DNA from: Prolixibacteraceae bacterium
Lineage (GTDB): Bacteria > Bacteroidota > Bacteroidia > Bacteroidales > Prolixibacteraceae
NCBI GenBank assembly: GCA_018648265.1
Contig: JABGRN010000065.1
Location: 1-33,559, forward strand
DNA length: 33,559 bases
Reading direction: 5' to 3'
The translations under genes and the position numbers were made by a program. Shown one piece after another: positions 25,724-33,559 of this stretch. A model generated the notes under the pieces. The model saw nothing but the letters and a program-made list of their open reading frames with translations, made no database searches and was not told the origin of the DNA. Numbering within the stretch: the first letter of the stretch is position 1; the number at the start of each line of letters is the position of its first letter.

Positions 25724-27307
25724 TTATTCCTCCATCAAATCAGAATCGTAATCAGTTTTACTAACCCATCCGGCTGGAATTTTTTCGCCGCCCATAAAAC
25801 GGTTGTAATAATTTTGAACCGCACCGGTATAAGGATAATTATCAAAAATATCACCGTTTCCTAAAATTCTTGGGTCACCTTGTTCGGTGAGTTTTTGTTT
25901 CATCATTTCGGCCATTTTGGTTTTTAATTCAGTCAGGCCTTCATTTTCTGCCAGGTTATTCATGCAGAAAGGATCTTCCACAATGTTGTACAATTCTTCT
26001 GCAACTCTTTTCCCGAAGTTGAGTTGCCAATATTCCATAATCCCTTTTTTGCGGCGGGAATCTAAAATAAATGTTTTTGTAGGGCTGCCATCGCAGTTTA
26101 AGTAACCGGTTTCAGGATTTCCTTTAGGCCAGCGATCTGGTTTAAAATTGCGTATATACAAATAATCATCAGTTAGAATTCCACGAACCGGGTAGCCTTG
26201 ATCGTCAGGTCTTCCAACGTCGTGGCGTTCTTTCCCTACCAACACAAAATCGCGTTCCAGAATAACAAGCCCTTCTTTTTCTGAGTTGAAAATTTCAGTT
26301 AAACTGGTTCCAGTAATTTTTTGCATCCCAATTTCTTCTGCAGTTAATCCGGCAACATCTAAATAAGTAGGAGTGAAATCAATAAAATTCACAAAATCGT
26401 CAACAACGCGCCCCGGGTTTTTAATTCCTTCTGGCCACATAATCGCCAAAGGCAAGTGGTTCGAATATTCGTAAACTTGCCCTTTTATTCTTGGGAAAGG
26501 CATTCCGTTATCTGCTGTTACAATAACAAGTGTATTTTCCAACTCGCCAATTTCTTCTAATTTTTCTAACATCATTTGAAGATGGCTGTCGAAATATTCA
26601 ATTTCAAAAGCATAATCCAGCATGTCGGTTCTAATGGTATCAACATCAGGCCAAAAAGGAGGAATTTCATCAATTTCATCTAAATTTTTTCCTCCGTATT
26701 TTACGCCTGCTTCAAATTCATAAGCACGATGAGGTTCCGTGCTTCCATACCAAAAACAAAATGGTTTGCCTTCGGGGCGCGCTTCTAAAAAAGCCTCAAA
26801 GTTTTTGGCGTAGTCGTTATTCGAAATAGCTTTTGCAGGTGGGGTGGTTTTGTGTTCATCAAATTTTGGACCTGTCAATTGACGTTTAATGCCATTGATT
26901 TCTCCCGGATCTCCCGGTGCCCAACCTTTAGCAACGCTTCCAACCCAGTAACCATTTTCTCCAAGTGCTTCTGCGTAAGTTTTAAACTTTGCCGGAAACA
27001 AAGGCGAGTGATTGGTTGCCTCTTCCAGTTGCCAACTATTTCTGCCGGTTAAAATACAAGAACGCGAGGGAGCGCATTTTGCATTTGGTGTGTATGCACG
27101 GGTAAATAAAATTCCTTCGCTGGCAACCCGATCAAAAGCAGGGGTTTTTACCCAATCGCAACCATAAGCACTAAAGTGTTTCCACGAAGCATCGTCTGCA
27201 ATGGCAAATAAAATGTTGGGGCGTCGTGGTTCTTCTCTTTTTGTTTCACAACTCTGAAATAAAACAAAAAGAAAAATAACAGATAATTTAAAAAAAAGAT
27301 ATTTCAT
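25724..27307 (-). CDS. S1 family sulfatase lipoprotein
   Basis: A 527-residue type I sulfatase with a lipoprotein signal (FQSC, Cys20). The formylglycine motif is CAPSR (78-82) followed by SCILTGR, so Cys78 would be converted by an anaerobic (anSME) or FGE maturase. Metal-binding residues include Asp38-Asp39 (AIADDAS) and TADNG. The GSTEPHR segment resembles heparan N-sulfatase-like (SGSH) S1 subfamilies, but the substrate is uncertain. It probably acts on sulfated glycans at the cell surface. No maturase or glycoside hydrolase gene is beside it. Confidence 0.92.
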   Translation of the reverse strand: MKYLFFKLSVIFLFVLFQSCETKREEPRRPNILFAIADDASWKHFSAYGCDWVKTPAFDRVASEGILFTRAYTPNAKCAPSRSCILTGRNSWQLEEATNHSPLFPAKFKTYAEALGENGYWVGSVAKGWAPGDPGEINGIKRQLTGPKFDEHKTTPPAKAISNNDYAKNFEAFLEARPEGKPFCFWYGSTEPHRAYEFEAGVKYGGKNLDEIDEIPPFWPDVDTIRTDMLDYAFEIEYFDSHLQMMLEKLEEIGELENTLVIVTADNGMPFPRIKGQVYEYSNHLPLAIMWPEGIKNPGRVVDDFVNFIDFTPTYLDVAGLTAEEIGMQKITGTSLTEIFNSEKEGLVILERDFVLVGKERHDVGRPDDQGYPVRGILTDDYLYIRNFKPDRWPKGNPETGYLNCDGSPTKTFILDSRRKKGIMEYWQLNFGKRVAEELYNIVEDPFCMNNLAENEGLTELKTKMAEMMKQKLTEQGDPRILGNGDIFDNYPYTGAVQNYYNRFMGGEKIPAGWVSKTDYDSDLMEE

Positions 27308-28368
27308 TTTTTACATGGTTTAATTAGCTACAATTTGAAAAATAGTGAAATTAGCCTTTTAATTTTACAACATAAATTAAAACATCAAAAAAAAACAAAA
27401 TGAAGGAGTTATGCGAATCAAGGGTTGAAAATAAGCTAAAAAAATGTTCATTAAATAGCTGAAAATTAGTGGGTAAAATTTGTTTAAATTCTTGAAGTTC
27501 AGCATATTATAGCGAGTCGCAAATTGACAATTAGATATGATTTCCAAGCTTAAAGACGACAAGTATGTAAGAATTTACTTTTATATCTGTGAGCACTACT
27601 GTTTTGATGTTATAAAAATACGTTCTTTGAAACTATTGATAGATAAAGGATATATAAGATTTGAAGATTCAAACGATTTAAAAACAATTTTGCAGTAAAC
27701 AAAACGATTTATGAATCAGAGGAAATATGTTTTTTCGCTAATCTTTGAAATTGTTGTTTCTCACAATGATTTTATAAAGTGTGTCAGAAAATATCGTGGC
27801 AATAATAAAATCCAGTTATAAGTTTAGTCGATTAATTATTATCCAAAGTAAAAGCTTCGTTAGAATAAAAACATTGATAAAAGACAGGGAGTTATGATTT
27901 TAAGTTCTTCGTTCCCTTTAGAAAAGAGCCTGCCTCTTAAGCTTCGGGAGAAAATTCATAGGGATTTCTTTTTCATTCAAATAATCGTCCTATCCTATCA
28001 AGTTCCTCGGACACTTTATTGTAACTTTGGATTTGCAATCATGAATGTTTATAAACTAATAAACAAAACAAATTATTTAGGAATACGTCTTTTTCGTTTA
28101 TACTTCCTTGAATTTCTTTCAAATAGCTGTTGCTACTGTTCATTGTATCGTTTATTTTAATTGAAAATTTAGATAATCCCAATATAATATTTATGAAAAT
28201 GTAAAAGAATTGATCTTCACTTTTTGATGAAGGATATCTCAAAAATTGTTACTTTAGTCCTACCAATTTTCGTGTTAAGTTTGATATGATACATAAATTT
28301 TTTGGAACGAATTATTTATGTTAGAGCAGTCTTGACCCGACACTTATTAAAAGAACCAAATATGATTT
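27308..28368. other. Gene-poor kilobase upstream of the glycan region
   Basis: No convincing gene is seen in about 1.06 kb of very AT-rich DNA. The only entry worth noting is a 53-codon frame at 27537-27698. Other open frames (27894-28160 plus strand; 28039-28242 minus strand) have protein composition typical of random AT-rich DNA. This may be decayed sequence. Confidence 0.5.
27537..27698 (+). CDS. Possible 53-residue ORF or gene remnant
   Basis: The frame begins ATG with MISKLKDDKYVRIYFYICEH and ends at TAA. The start vaguely recalls the N termini of some transposases in Bacteroidetes, but the rest does not, so it could be a remnant. No ribosome binding site is evident. Confidence 0.2.
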   Translation: MISKLKDDKYVRIYFYICEHYCFDVIKIRSLKLLIDKGYIRFEDSNDLKTILQ

Positions 28369-29202
28369 ATGTCAAAAAAAAGAAAACATACGAATCAGCC
28401 TCTAAAGAGCAACGGTAATAAAAAGGATCCTGGTCGCAAAAGTAAAGCTAAATCAAGTTTGAAAAAGGAAGAAATATGGTCTTTCAAAAATGTTTCATTC
28501 AACAATTTTATTCCACTACTAATTGCACTAATATTCTTTAGTATATTGTGGTTTAGGCCCTTAGATATTAAAATAACTGATCCCTGGTATGAAGGAATTG
28601 CCTTAATTGATTCAGCAAACAAAGTCACGGAGAAAGAATTGAAAAATTTACTACTTGACGAAGCAGGTGAAAAACTGAGCGAACAAGTAAGAAAGCACCC
28701 CTACCACGCACGTGTACATTATTTATATGGATATTACTGGTTGCAGCGACAAAACTGGGATTCTGTAATATACCATGAAAGGGAAGCTATACGGATAGGT
28801 GCCGGAGGTGTTGTCGAACAGGTTGAGTTTAAGGCACAGGAGATGCTTAATTATGCCATAGGCAAAAAAGTAAATCCTTTAATTAATTCAGGAAATAACG
28901 AGGAAGCTCTTAAAGTTTTAGAGTATGCCACAACCAAAAATATGAATAATCCTGAGATTGACAGGAGCAAAGGAATTATTTATTTAAGAAAAGGGGATAA
29001 TGATAGAGCACTTGGGTGTTTTCTACGGTATGAGAAATCGCAACCCAACAATGTTCTTAACCTTACTAATATTGGACTTTCCTATATGCGAAAAAACAAT
29101 CTGGATTCAGCCAGGTTTTACATAAACCGAGCCATTAAACTGGATCCAAACCACAACCGGGCCAAACAACTCAACGCGCAACTCAACCCTCAAAACCAAT
29201 AG
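28369..29202 (+). CDS. Membrane-anchored TPR protein
   Basis: A 277-residue protein with a highly basic N-terminal tail (residues 1-34), one membrane helix (about 47-63) and an extracytoplasmic region with tetratricopeptide-like repeats: RVHYLYGYYWLQRQNWDSVI (about 115-134), a NNEEALKVLEYA unit, a GIIYLRKGDNDRALGCF unit (about 204-220), and NIGLSYMRKNNLDSARFY with AIKLDPNH near the end. TPR domains bind partner proteins. It lies two bases before the DUF2142 gene, so the two are probably translationally coupled. Confidence 0.8.
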   Translation: MSKKRKHTNQPLKSNGNKKDPGRKSKAKSSLKKEEIWSFKNVSFNNFIPLLIALIFFSILWFRPLDIKITDPWYEGIALIDSANKVTEKELKNLLLDEAGEKLSEQVRKHPYHARVHYLYGYYWLQRQNWDSVIYHEREAIRIGAGGVVEQVEFKAQEMLNYAIGKKVNPLINSGNNEEALKVLEYATTKNMNNPEIDRSKGIIYLRKGDNDRALGCFLRYEKSQPNNVLNLTNIGLSYMRKNNLDSARFYINRAIKLDPNHNRAKQLNAQLNPQNQ

Positions 29203-29204
29203 CA

Positions 29205-30590
29205 ATGAAGAAATTTTCTTTTAGCAAAATACCTTTGGAATATTACTTTTTGGTCATCGGCCTTTATTTTGGATTGCAACTGGTGTTTACCAACCCGCCA
29301 TGGCACACCAACGACGAAGATCGGCATTTTTACAATGCATGGCGTTTTGCCCACGGACAGTTTAAACCAACAGTTGAAAACAAGAAAAGCGGATATATGA
29401 TACCGCCAAAACTTTACAATCAGGCAAGAAGTTCTCAGGGAATTCGTTTTGACGAAAAAACCAAAATTAACAAAAACACATTCGATGTTCAAAAAAGAGT
29501 AAAGTACAATGCCAGGGATGCAGAATATCATAAAATTCCACTTATAAATAAACTTCCGGTTGGATTTATACCTCACATAATTGGCATTAAGATAGGTGAG
29601 GTATTCAAAAAAAATCCGCTCACGGTTCATTGGTGGGCAAGATCTTTTGGTTTATTTACCTTTTTACTTATCGTATTTTTTGCAATAAAAACAATCCCTG
29701 TATTTAAAAATGTGATGATGTTAGTGGCCTTGGCACCCATGAGTTTGTATCAGGCCTCATCGGTTACCTACGATATGCTTTGCAATGCCACAACTTTTTT
29801 AATTATTGCTTATGTAGTAAAATGGATTTATCAGGAAAACAGCATTTCCAGAAAGGATCTGCTGCTGTTTTTTGGCGCTTTTTTGATTCTGATTTTTTCT
29901 AAAAGTGGTTATTATGTCGTTCCCTTCCTGGCATTGATGGTTCCGTCCCAAAAATTTGGCTTTTCATATCCTAAAATCAAACTCATCCTGATTTTGGTCT
30001 TTATTACTTTTATTCCGGATTTGACCTGGCAACAATACATAAAAAGTCTGCATCTTCCGGGCAGTGGCGCTTTTCAAAATGACTTCGCTTTTGGGCTCAA
30101 AAAAAGTATAATGTATCATTTGCAGGATATTCCGACATTAATCTCTAATTTAGCATTAAATGTACTTTCACAAGGTAAGGACTGGATAATAGGTTGCATC
30201 GGGCGATTCGGATACTCCTATATCCCACTTCCTAATGTTTGGATATTTGCCTATGTTATCATTTTGTTTGTTATAGCTGCCATTGACCATAATGTAGATT
30301 TTAAATTGACTTTATCTCAAAGAGGAATAAGTGCTTTGATAATGCTGGCTTCGGTTGGAGCGCTTCTGGCAGCTTTTTACTTTTCATTTACTCCTATTGG
30401 AGCAAAAGCCATATTTGGTGCACAGGGAAGGTATTTTATACCGATTCTTCCTTTAATATTATTACAAGTGATAGGTACTGTTAGTATTTCCGGGAAAAAA
30501 TATTTATCGCTGGCAACTGTTTTGATATCCATCGTATTTTTATACCAAACCATTAGCTTTTTGGATGAAACATTCTATCATGCCAATTAA
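29205..30590 (+). CDS. DUF2142 family polytopic membrane protein
   Basis: A 461-residue protein with about ten hydrophobic segments. The N-terminal loop NPPWHTNDEDRHFYNAWRFA (about 30-49) is the acidic, aspartate-containing extracytoplasmic loop typical of DUF2142 and of GT-C-like glycosyltransferases; QGRYFIPILPLIL near the C terminus is another family mark. It may transfer sugars from lipid-linked donors during surface polysaccharide synthesis, but this is inferred from fold resemblance and from the neighbouring glycosyltransferases. Confidence 0.82.
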   Translation: MKKFSFSKIPLEYYFLVIGLYFGLQLVFTNPPWHTNDEDRHFYNAWRFAHGQFKPTVENKKSGYMIPPKLYNQARSSQGIRFDEKTKINKNTFDVQKRVKYNARDAEYHKIPLINKLPVGFIPHIIGIKIGEVFKKNPLTVHWWARSFGLFTFLLIVFFAIKTIPVFKNVMMLVALAPMSLYQASSVTYDMLCNATTFLIIAYVVKWIYQENSISRKDLLLFFGAFLILIFSKSGYYVVPFLALMVPSQKFGFSYPKIKLILILVFITFIPDLTWQQYIKSLHLPGSGAFQNDFAFGLKKSIMYHLQDIPTLISNLALNVLSQGKDWIIGCIGRFGYSYIPLPNVWIFAYVIILFVIAAIDHNVDFKLTLSQRGISALIMLASVGALLAAFYFSFTPIGAKAIFGAQGRYFIPILPLILLQVIGTVSISGKKYLSLATVLISIVFLYQTISFLDETFYHAN

Positions 30591-30747
30591 TTGAAATTAT
30601 TTTAAAAATCAGAAAATTAATCAAGACAATAATTGGTGCAATGGAATGCAATTGTAATATCTGAATTATAATTAAGGATATTTTTCTGTAAAAACATGAA
30701 AGAATTTATTGGAAGTTATTCTTTACTGAGAAACAAAATTTGGATAG

Positions 30748-30767
30748 ATTCCCGCTTTTGCGGGAAT
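30748..30767. repeat. REP-like hairpin attcccgc/gcgggaat
   Basis: A perfect 8-bp stem with a TTTT loop lies in the 328-base gap between the DUF2142 gene and the glycosyltransferase. It matches the stem pattern of the repeat at 14924-14943. The 76-codon frame at 30696-30926 reads through it and is not considered a gene. Confidence 0.65.
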
Positions 30768-30918
30768 GGCAGACATGATGTTCTTGTAAGGTCAATTAAG
30801 CGAAGATGCTACAAATGCTTATTTAATCTTTGTCAATTTCGTTATGACCATCAGGTTTTGCGGTATTTAGGGCAATTGAATTATATTTGTTTTCTACTAA
30901 TTACCGATACAATGCACA

Positions 30919-31815
30919 ATGAATGAAAAATTTGAATTGTCAATAATTATTCCTTCTTACAACGAGGAAGAGAATCTTAAGATTGTTTTACCACCATTAA
31001 TTGACTATTGCGGAAAAAAGGAATGGCAAATAATCGTTGTAAACGACGGTTCCAGTGACAATTCGAAGGCAGTACTTCAGGATTTGCAAGGTCCGGAACA
31101 TTTTAAAATTGTTCAACATAAACTGAACAGGGGATATGGAGGTGCTATTAAAAGCGGCATTATGGCTTGCGGCACAGAATACTGTATAACCGTCGATGCA
31201 GACGGGCAACACCAGGTTGAGGATGTAGGAAAACTGTTTGAATGTATGAAAGCCAATGATGCGGATATGGTGGTGGGTTCACGAAGAGGACACAAATCAA
31301 CATCCGTTATGCGTGGTATTGGAAAATGGATCATACGCAGACTGGCAAAAATACTGATGACAGTACCCATTTACGACATCAATTCAGGGATGAAGATTTA
31401 CCGAACCAAACTGGCACAAAAATACATCCATCTTACACCAGACACCATGGCTTTTAGCGATACTATCACCCTGGTGTTTATCAACAATCGGCATTTGGTT
31501 TTAGAAGAACCCATAACCGTATCTGACCGTCTGCAGGGGAAAAGCACCATTGGTATGCAAACCGCTTTTCAAACGGTAATGGAAATAATTAACATTATTA
31601 TTTTGTTTAATCCTTTAAAGATATTTTTACCCATTTCATTTACTACTTTGCTCATAACTTTGGGATGGGGAATTCCTTTATTAATTCAGGGGCGGGGAAT
31701 AAGTACAGGTACATTATTAGGAATAATCGCTGCATTACTTTTTTTCTTTCTTGGACTAATTGCGGAACAATTATCATTAATAAGAAGAAATCAGGTAAAG
31801 AACAATAACAAATAG
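30919..31815 (+). CDS. Family 2 glycosyltransferase, polyprenyl-phosphate sugar transferase-like
   Basis: A 298-residue GT2 enzyme with a cytoplasmic GT-A domain (about 1-225) and two C-terminal membrane helices (about 232-255 and 262-285). Motifs are IIPSYNEEENL (10-20), VNDGSSD (41-47), NRGYGGAIKSG and the metal-binding DADGQ (93-97). The layout resembles DPM1/ArnC-like enzymes that move a sugar from a nucleotide donor to a polyprenyl phosphate. Such lipid-linked sugars would be donors for a GT-C enzyme like the DUF2142 protein upstream. Confidence 0.9.
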   Translation: MNEKFELSIIIPSYNEEENLKIVLPPLIDYCGKKEWQIIVVNDGSSDNSKAVLQDLQGPEHFKIVQHKLNRGYGGAIKSGIMACGTEYCITVDADGQHQVEDVGKLFECMKANDADMVVGSRRGHKSTSVMRGIGKWIIRRLAKILMTVPIYDINSGMKIYRTKLAQKYIHLTPDTMAFSDTITLVFINNRHLVLEEPITVSDRLQGKSTIGMQTAFQTVMEIINIIILFNPLKIFLPISFTTLLITLGWGIPLLIQGRGISTGTLLGIIAALLFFFLGLIAEQLSLIRRNQVKNNNK

Positions 31816-31846
31816 GCTTTTAAAAAAGGGAAATACTCCTATTCAT

Positions 31847-32629
31847 TTATTTCAAAATTGCCATAAGCCTGTAAATCAGCAAGATAATATTTATTTTCAC
31901 CTTATGTACAAATAAGTAATACCACCTTTGATCAAAGACCTTATGGATTTGGTATTGCTCAGCAAAAAGAAGTTTGAAGTTGTTTAAACTTTTAGACTCC
32001 CCATGTAAACGGAATGAAGAAAGGTATTCATCGACAAAAATTGGTTCACTAAGATTAGCCAAACGTAACCAAAGATCATAATCCATAGCCCAATGTTGGT
32101 CAATAACAATAGGCCCTGTTTTTAGAAAGGCAGACTTGCGAAAAAAGGTTGAGGGTTGAGAAATAAAATTCTCAGTAAGAAGATTCGTGTACCTGTAATT
32201 TTTACAACTATGATTTTTGTATGAAGTGATCCATGATCGTGCTATTTGGTCATCCTCATCTATCATTTGACATTTGCCAAATAGCCATTGTTTTTCAGGA
32301 TTGGTATCAAACTGATTCACAACATTCTGCAAAATTCCGGGTGAATATACATCATCTGAGTTTAACCAACCAATAATCTCGCCTGAAGACATTGCTATAC
32401 CCTTGTTTAAAGCATCAGACTGTCCTTTATCCTTTTCAGAGACATATTTCATTTTGTCCTTGTATCTTTCAAGTATTTCAAATGTTCCATCCGTCGACCC
32501 CCCATCAACAATGATATATTCCAAAGAAAAATTAATGCTCTGTTCAAGTATACTTTTAATCGTTCTTTCAATATATTCTGCTTGATTGAAGGAAGGAGTA
32601 ATAATTGAAATTTTATATTGCAGAGACAT
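31847..32629 (-). CDS. Family 2 glycosyltransferase
   Basis: A 260-residue GT2 enzyme. It shows IITPSFNQAEYIERTI (9-24), VDGGSTDGT (41-49), KGQSDALNKG (68-77) and the metal-binding NSDD (90-93), all close to the N terminus as in WcaA-like transferases of surface polysaccharide loci. Acceptor and donor are unknown. It lies 14 bases downstream of another GT2 gene on the same strand and is convergent with the DPM1-like gene. Confidence 0.9.
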   Translation of the reverse strand: MSLQYKISIITPSFNQAEYIERTIKSILEQSINFSLEYIIVDGGSTDGTFEILERYKDKMKYVSEKDKGQSDALNKGIAMSSGEIIGWLNSDDVYSPGILQNVVNQFDTNPEKQWLFGKCQMIDEDDQIARSWITSYKNHSCKNYRYTNLLTENFISQPSTFFRKSAFLKTGPIVIDQHWAMDYDLWLRLANLSEPIFVDEYLSSFRLHGESKSLNNFKLLFAEQYQIHKVFDQRWYYLFVHKVKINIILLIYRLMAILK

Positions 32630-32643
32630 CTTATATTTTAAAA

Positions 32644-33369
32644 TTAATTTCTGAATTTAAGAAATAAGGCTCTCTTTACTACGTGAAACATCATGAATAG
32701 CCTGTATGTAATCATATACCAAATTGTAAAACCACTTTTTTCATGGCCTGGAGAAGCATTATTTTCATGTCTCCGATAATGAATCAAAGGTTTTTGTAAA
32801 AAATAATAGTCACCCCGAAGAGCAATATTAAGTCCGATCCAGATATCATGCATCGCTATACCCGTAGGAAAAGGAATAACATAATTTAAAACTTTACGGT
32901 TAAATGCCATACAACATCCCAGAAATGAATTTCTGTACCAATTTCTTAGCAAACCTCTTGAGGATTTGTTGACAACAAAAAAAGATGGATGCATCAATGT
33001 ATCATTTTTATCGATAACAGTTGCATCGCTTATAACTAAATCATATTTTTCCAGAAAAGGTAACATTTCAGCTATCTTGTCCTTGTACCAGATATCATCC
33101 TGATCGGCCATAAAAATATAATCACCTTTTGCATGATTTAGGGCATTTTCCATATTATTAACAACACCCTGCTCTTTTTTATTTTTTATTATTCTTATAC
33201 GGTCGTCATTGAATGCTTCAATTATTTGGATCGTATCGTCTGTTGAATGGTCGTCAGAAATAATAATTTCATCATTCTTACTAAGCTGGGCTAAAATTGA
33301 TTCTAATTGTTTATGTATATATTTAACTCCGTTATAAGTTGGAATACAGACGCTAAAGGAGATGTTCAT
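32644..33369 (-). CDS. Family 2 glycosyltransferase (rhamnosyltransferase-like)
   Basis: A 241-residue GT2 enzyme with SVCIPTYNGVKYIHKQLESI (6-25), SDDHSTDDT (38-46) and the metal motif ADQDDIW (88-94). The DQDDIW form is common in rhamnosyl- and related transferases of O-antigen and capsule loci. A C-terminal hydrophobic stretch (about 213-230) may be membrane-associated. It is the upstream member of a two-gene unit. Confidence 0.9.
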   Translation of the reverse strand: MNISFSVCIPTYNGVKYIHKQLESILAQLSKNDEIIISDDHSTDDTIQIIEAFNDDRIRIIKNKKEQGVVNNMENALNHAKGDYIFMADQDDIWYKDKIAEMLPFLEKYDLVISDATVIDKNDTLMHPSFFVVNKSSRGLLRNWYRNSFLGCCMAFNRKVLNYVIPFPTGIAMHDIWIGLNIALRGDYYFLQKPLIHYRRHENNASPGHEKSGFTIWYMITYRLFMMFHVVKRALFLKFRN

Positions 33370-33495
33370 CAGTTTTCAATAGGGTAATTAAATTGTTGTA
33401 AATGTATCTATTTTATTACAAAAATTGATACTGTTTTTTTTTAACTTTCAAGTAACGCATAAATTGAAATAATAATTTAAATAATACAAACTTTA

Positions 33496-33559
33496 TGCTA
33501 CTTCCGTGGATATTTCGGTGAAGCTGACCCCCCGGATTCGGAGTTAAAACTGGTTGTTT
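33496..33559. mobile_element. Possible insertion-sequence end cut by the window edge
   Basis: The final bases are much richer in G and C than their surroundings and hold two related units, ttcggtgaagctgaccc (from 33514) and ttcggagttaaaactgg (from 33537), a pattern like the multiple terminal repeats of IS21-family elements. No transposase sequence is inside the window. Confidence 0.35.

Noticed and set aside
27894-28160. 88-codon plus-strand frame in the gene-poor kilobase
   Set aside because: Composition is rich in Phe, Leu, Tyr and Cys as expected for AT-rich random DNA, with no motif or ribosome binding site.
30696-30926. 76-codon plus-strand frame before the DPM1-like gene
   Set aside because: Its DSRFCGNGRHD stretch is the translation of a REP-like hairpin, a well-known source of spurious genes.

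Overview
The window looks like a chromosomal segment of a Bacteroidota bacterium, probably of the Bacteroidales/Marinilabiliales kind. The reasons are AT-rich DNA with weak Shine-Dalgarno sites, several matches to the Bacteroidetes promoter (TTTG or TTG, about 20 nt, then TAnnTTTG), a DUF4369/TlpA-like lipoprotein, a diheme SdhCAB-type complex, S1 sulfatase and DUF1080 lipoproteins, and many short palindromic intergenic repeats. The assignment is inferred from gene content, not from a marker gene.

Layout. 1-8.5 kb: housekeeping and envelope genes (membrane-anchored endonuclease/exonuclease/phosphatase protein, ribF, a TlpA-like lipoprotein without its CxxC, lpxH, a KAS III enzyme, rmuC, a secreted hypothetical, a secreted BCP-type peroxiredoxin, a small zinc-ribbon protein). 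8.5-10.9 kb: a GntP-family transporter and an AraC-type regulator on the minus strand. 11.1-15.9 kb, divergent from the regulator: a cobalamin-dependent methyl-transfer cluster made of a corrinoid protein, a URO-D-family methyltransferase fused to two thioredoxin-like modules, a zinc-dependent homocysteine methyltransferase domain protein and a CobW-type GTPase. The gaps of this cluster carry a 213-bp MITE-like element full of hairpins and a REP-like repeat. 16.4-19.9 kb: sdhCAB with a good promoter and a strong terminator. 20-22.7 kb: a hypothetical, a CPBP protease and a DUF1080 lipoprotein. 23.2-25.6 kb: an nfeD/SPFH locus in which the first NfeD paralogue carries a C-terminal LytTR DNA-binding domain. 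25.7-27.3 kb: an S1 sulfatase. 27.3-28.4 kb: a gene-poor kilobase. 28.4-33.4 kb: a TPR membrane protein, a DUF2142 protein and three family 2 glycosyltransferases, typical of a surface-glycan region. The last ~60 bases resemble an insertion-sequence end.

The two most unusual systems are (i) the methyl-transfer cluster, where the URO-D enzyme has gained a CAPC thioredoxin module and then a second thioredoxin_3-like module that has lost its cysteines, and (ii) the NfeD-LytTR fusion, which looks like a membrane-tethered transcription factor encoded beside a normal NfeD and an SPFH/stomatin partner. No substrate-specific methyltransferase, corrinoid activator or transposase gene was found in the window, so the substrate of the methyl-transfer cluster is unknown.
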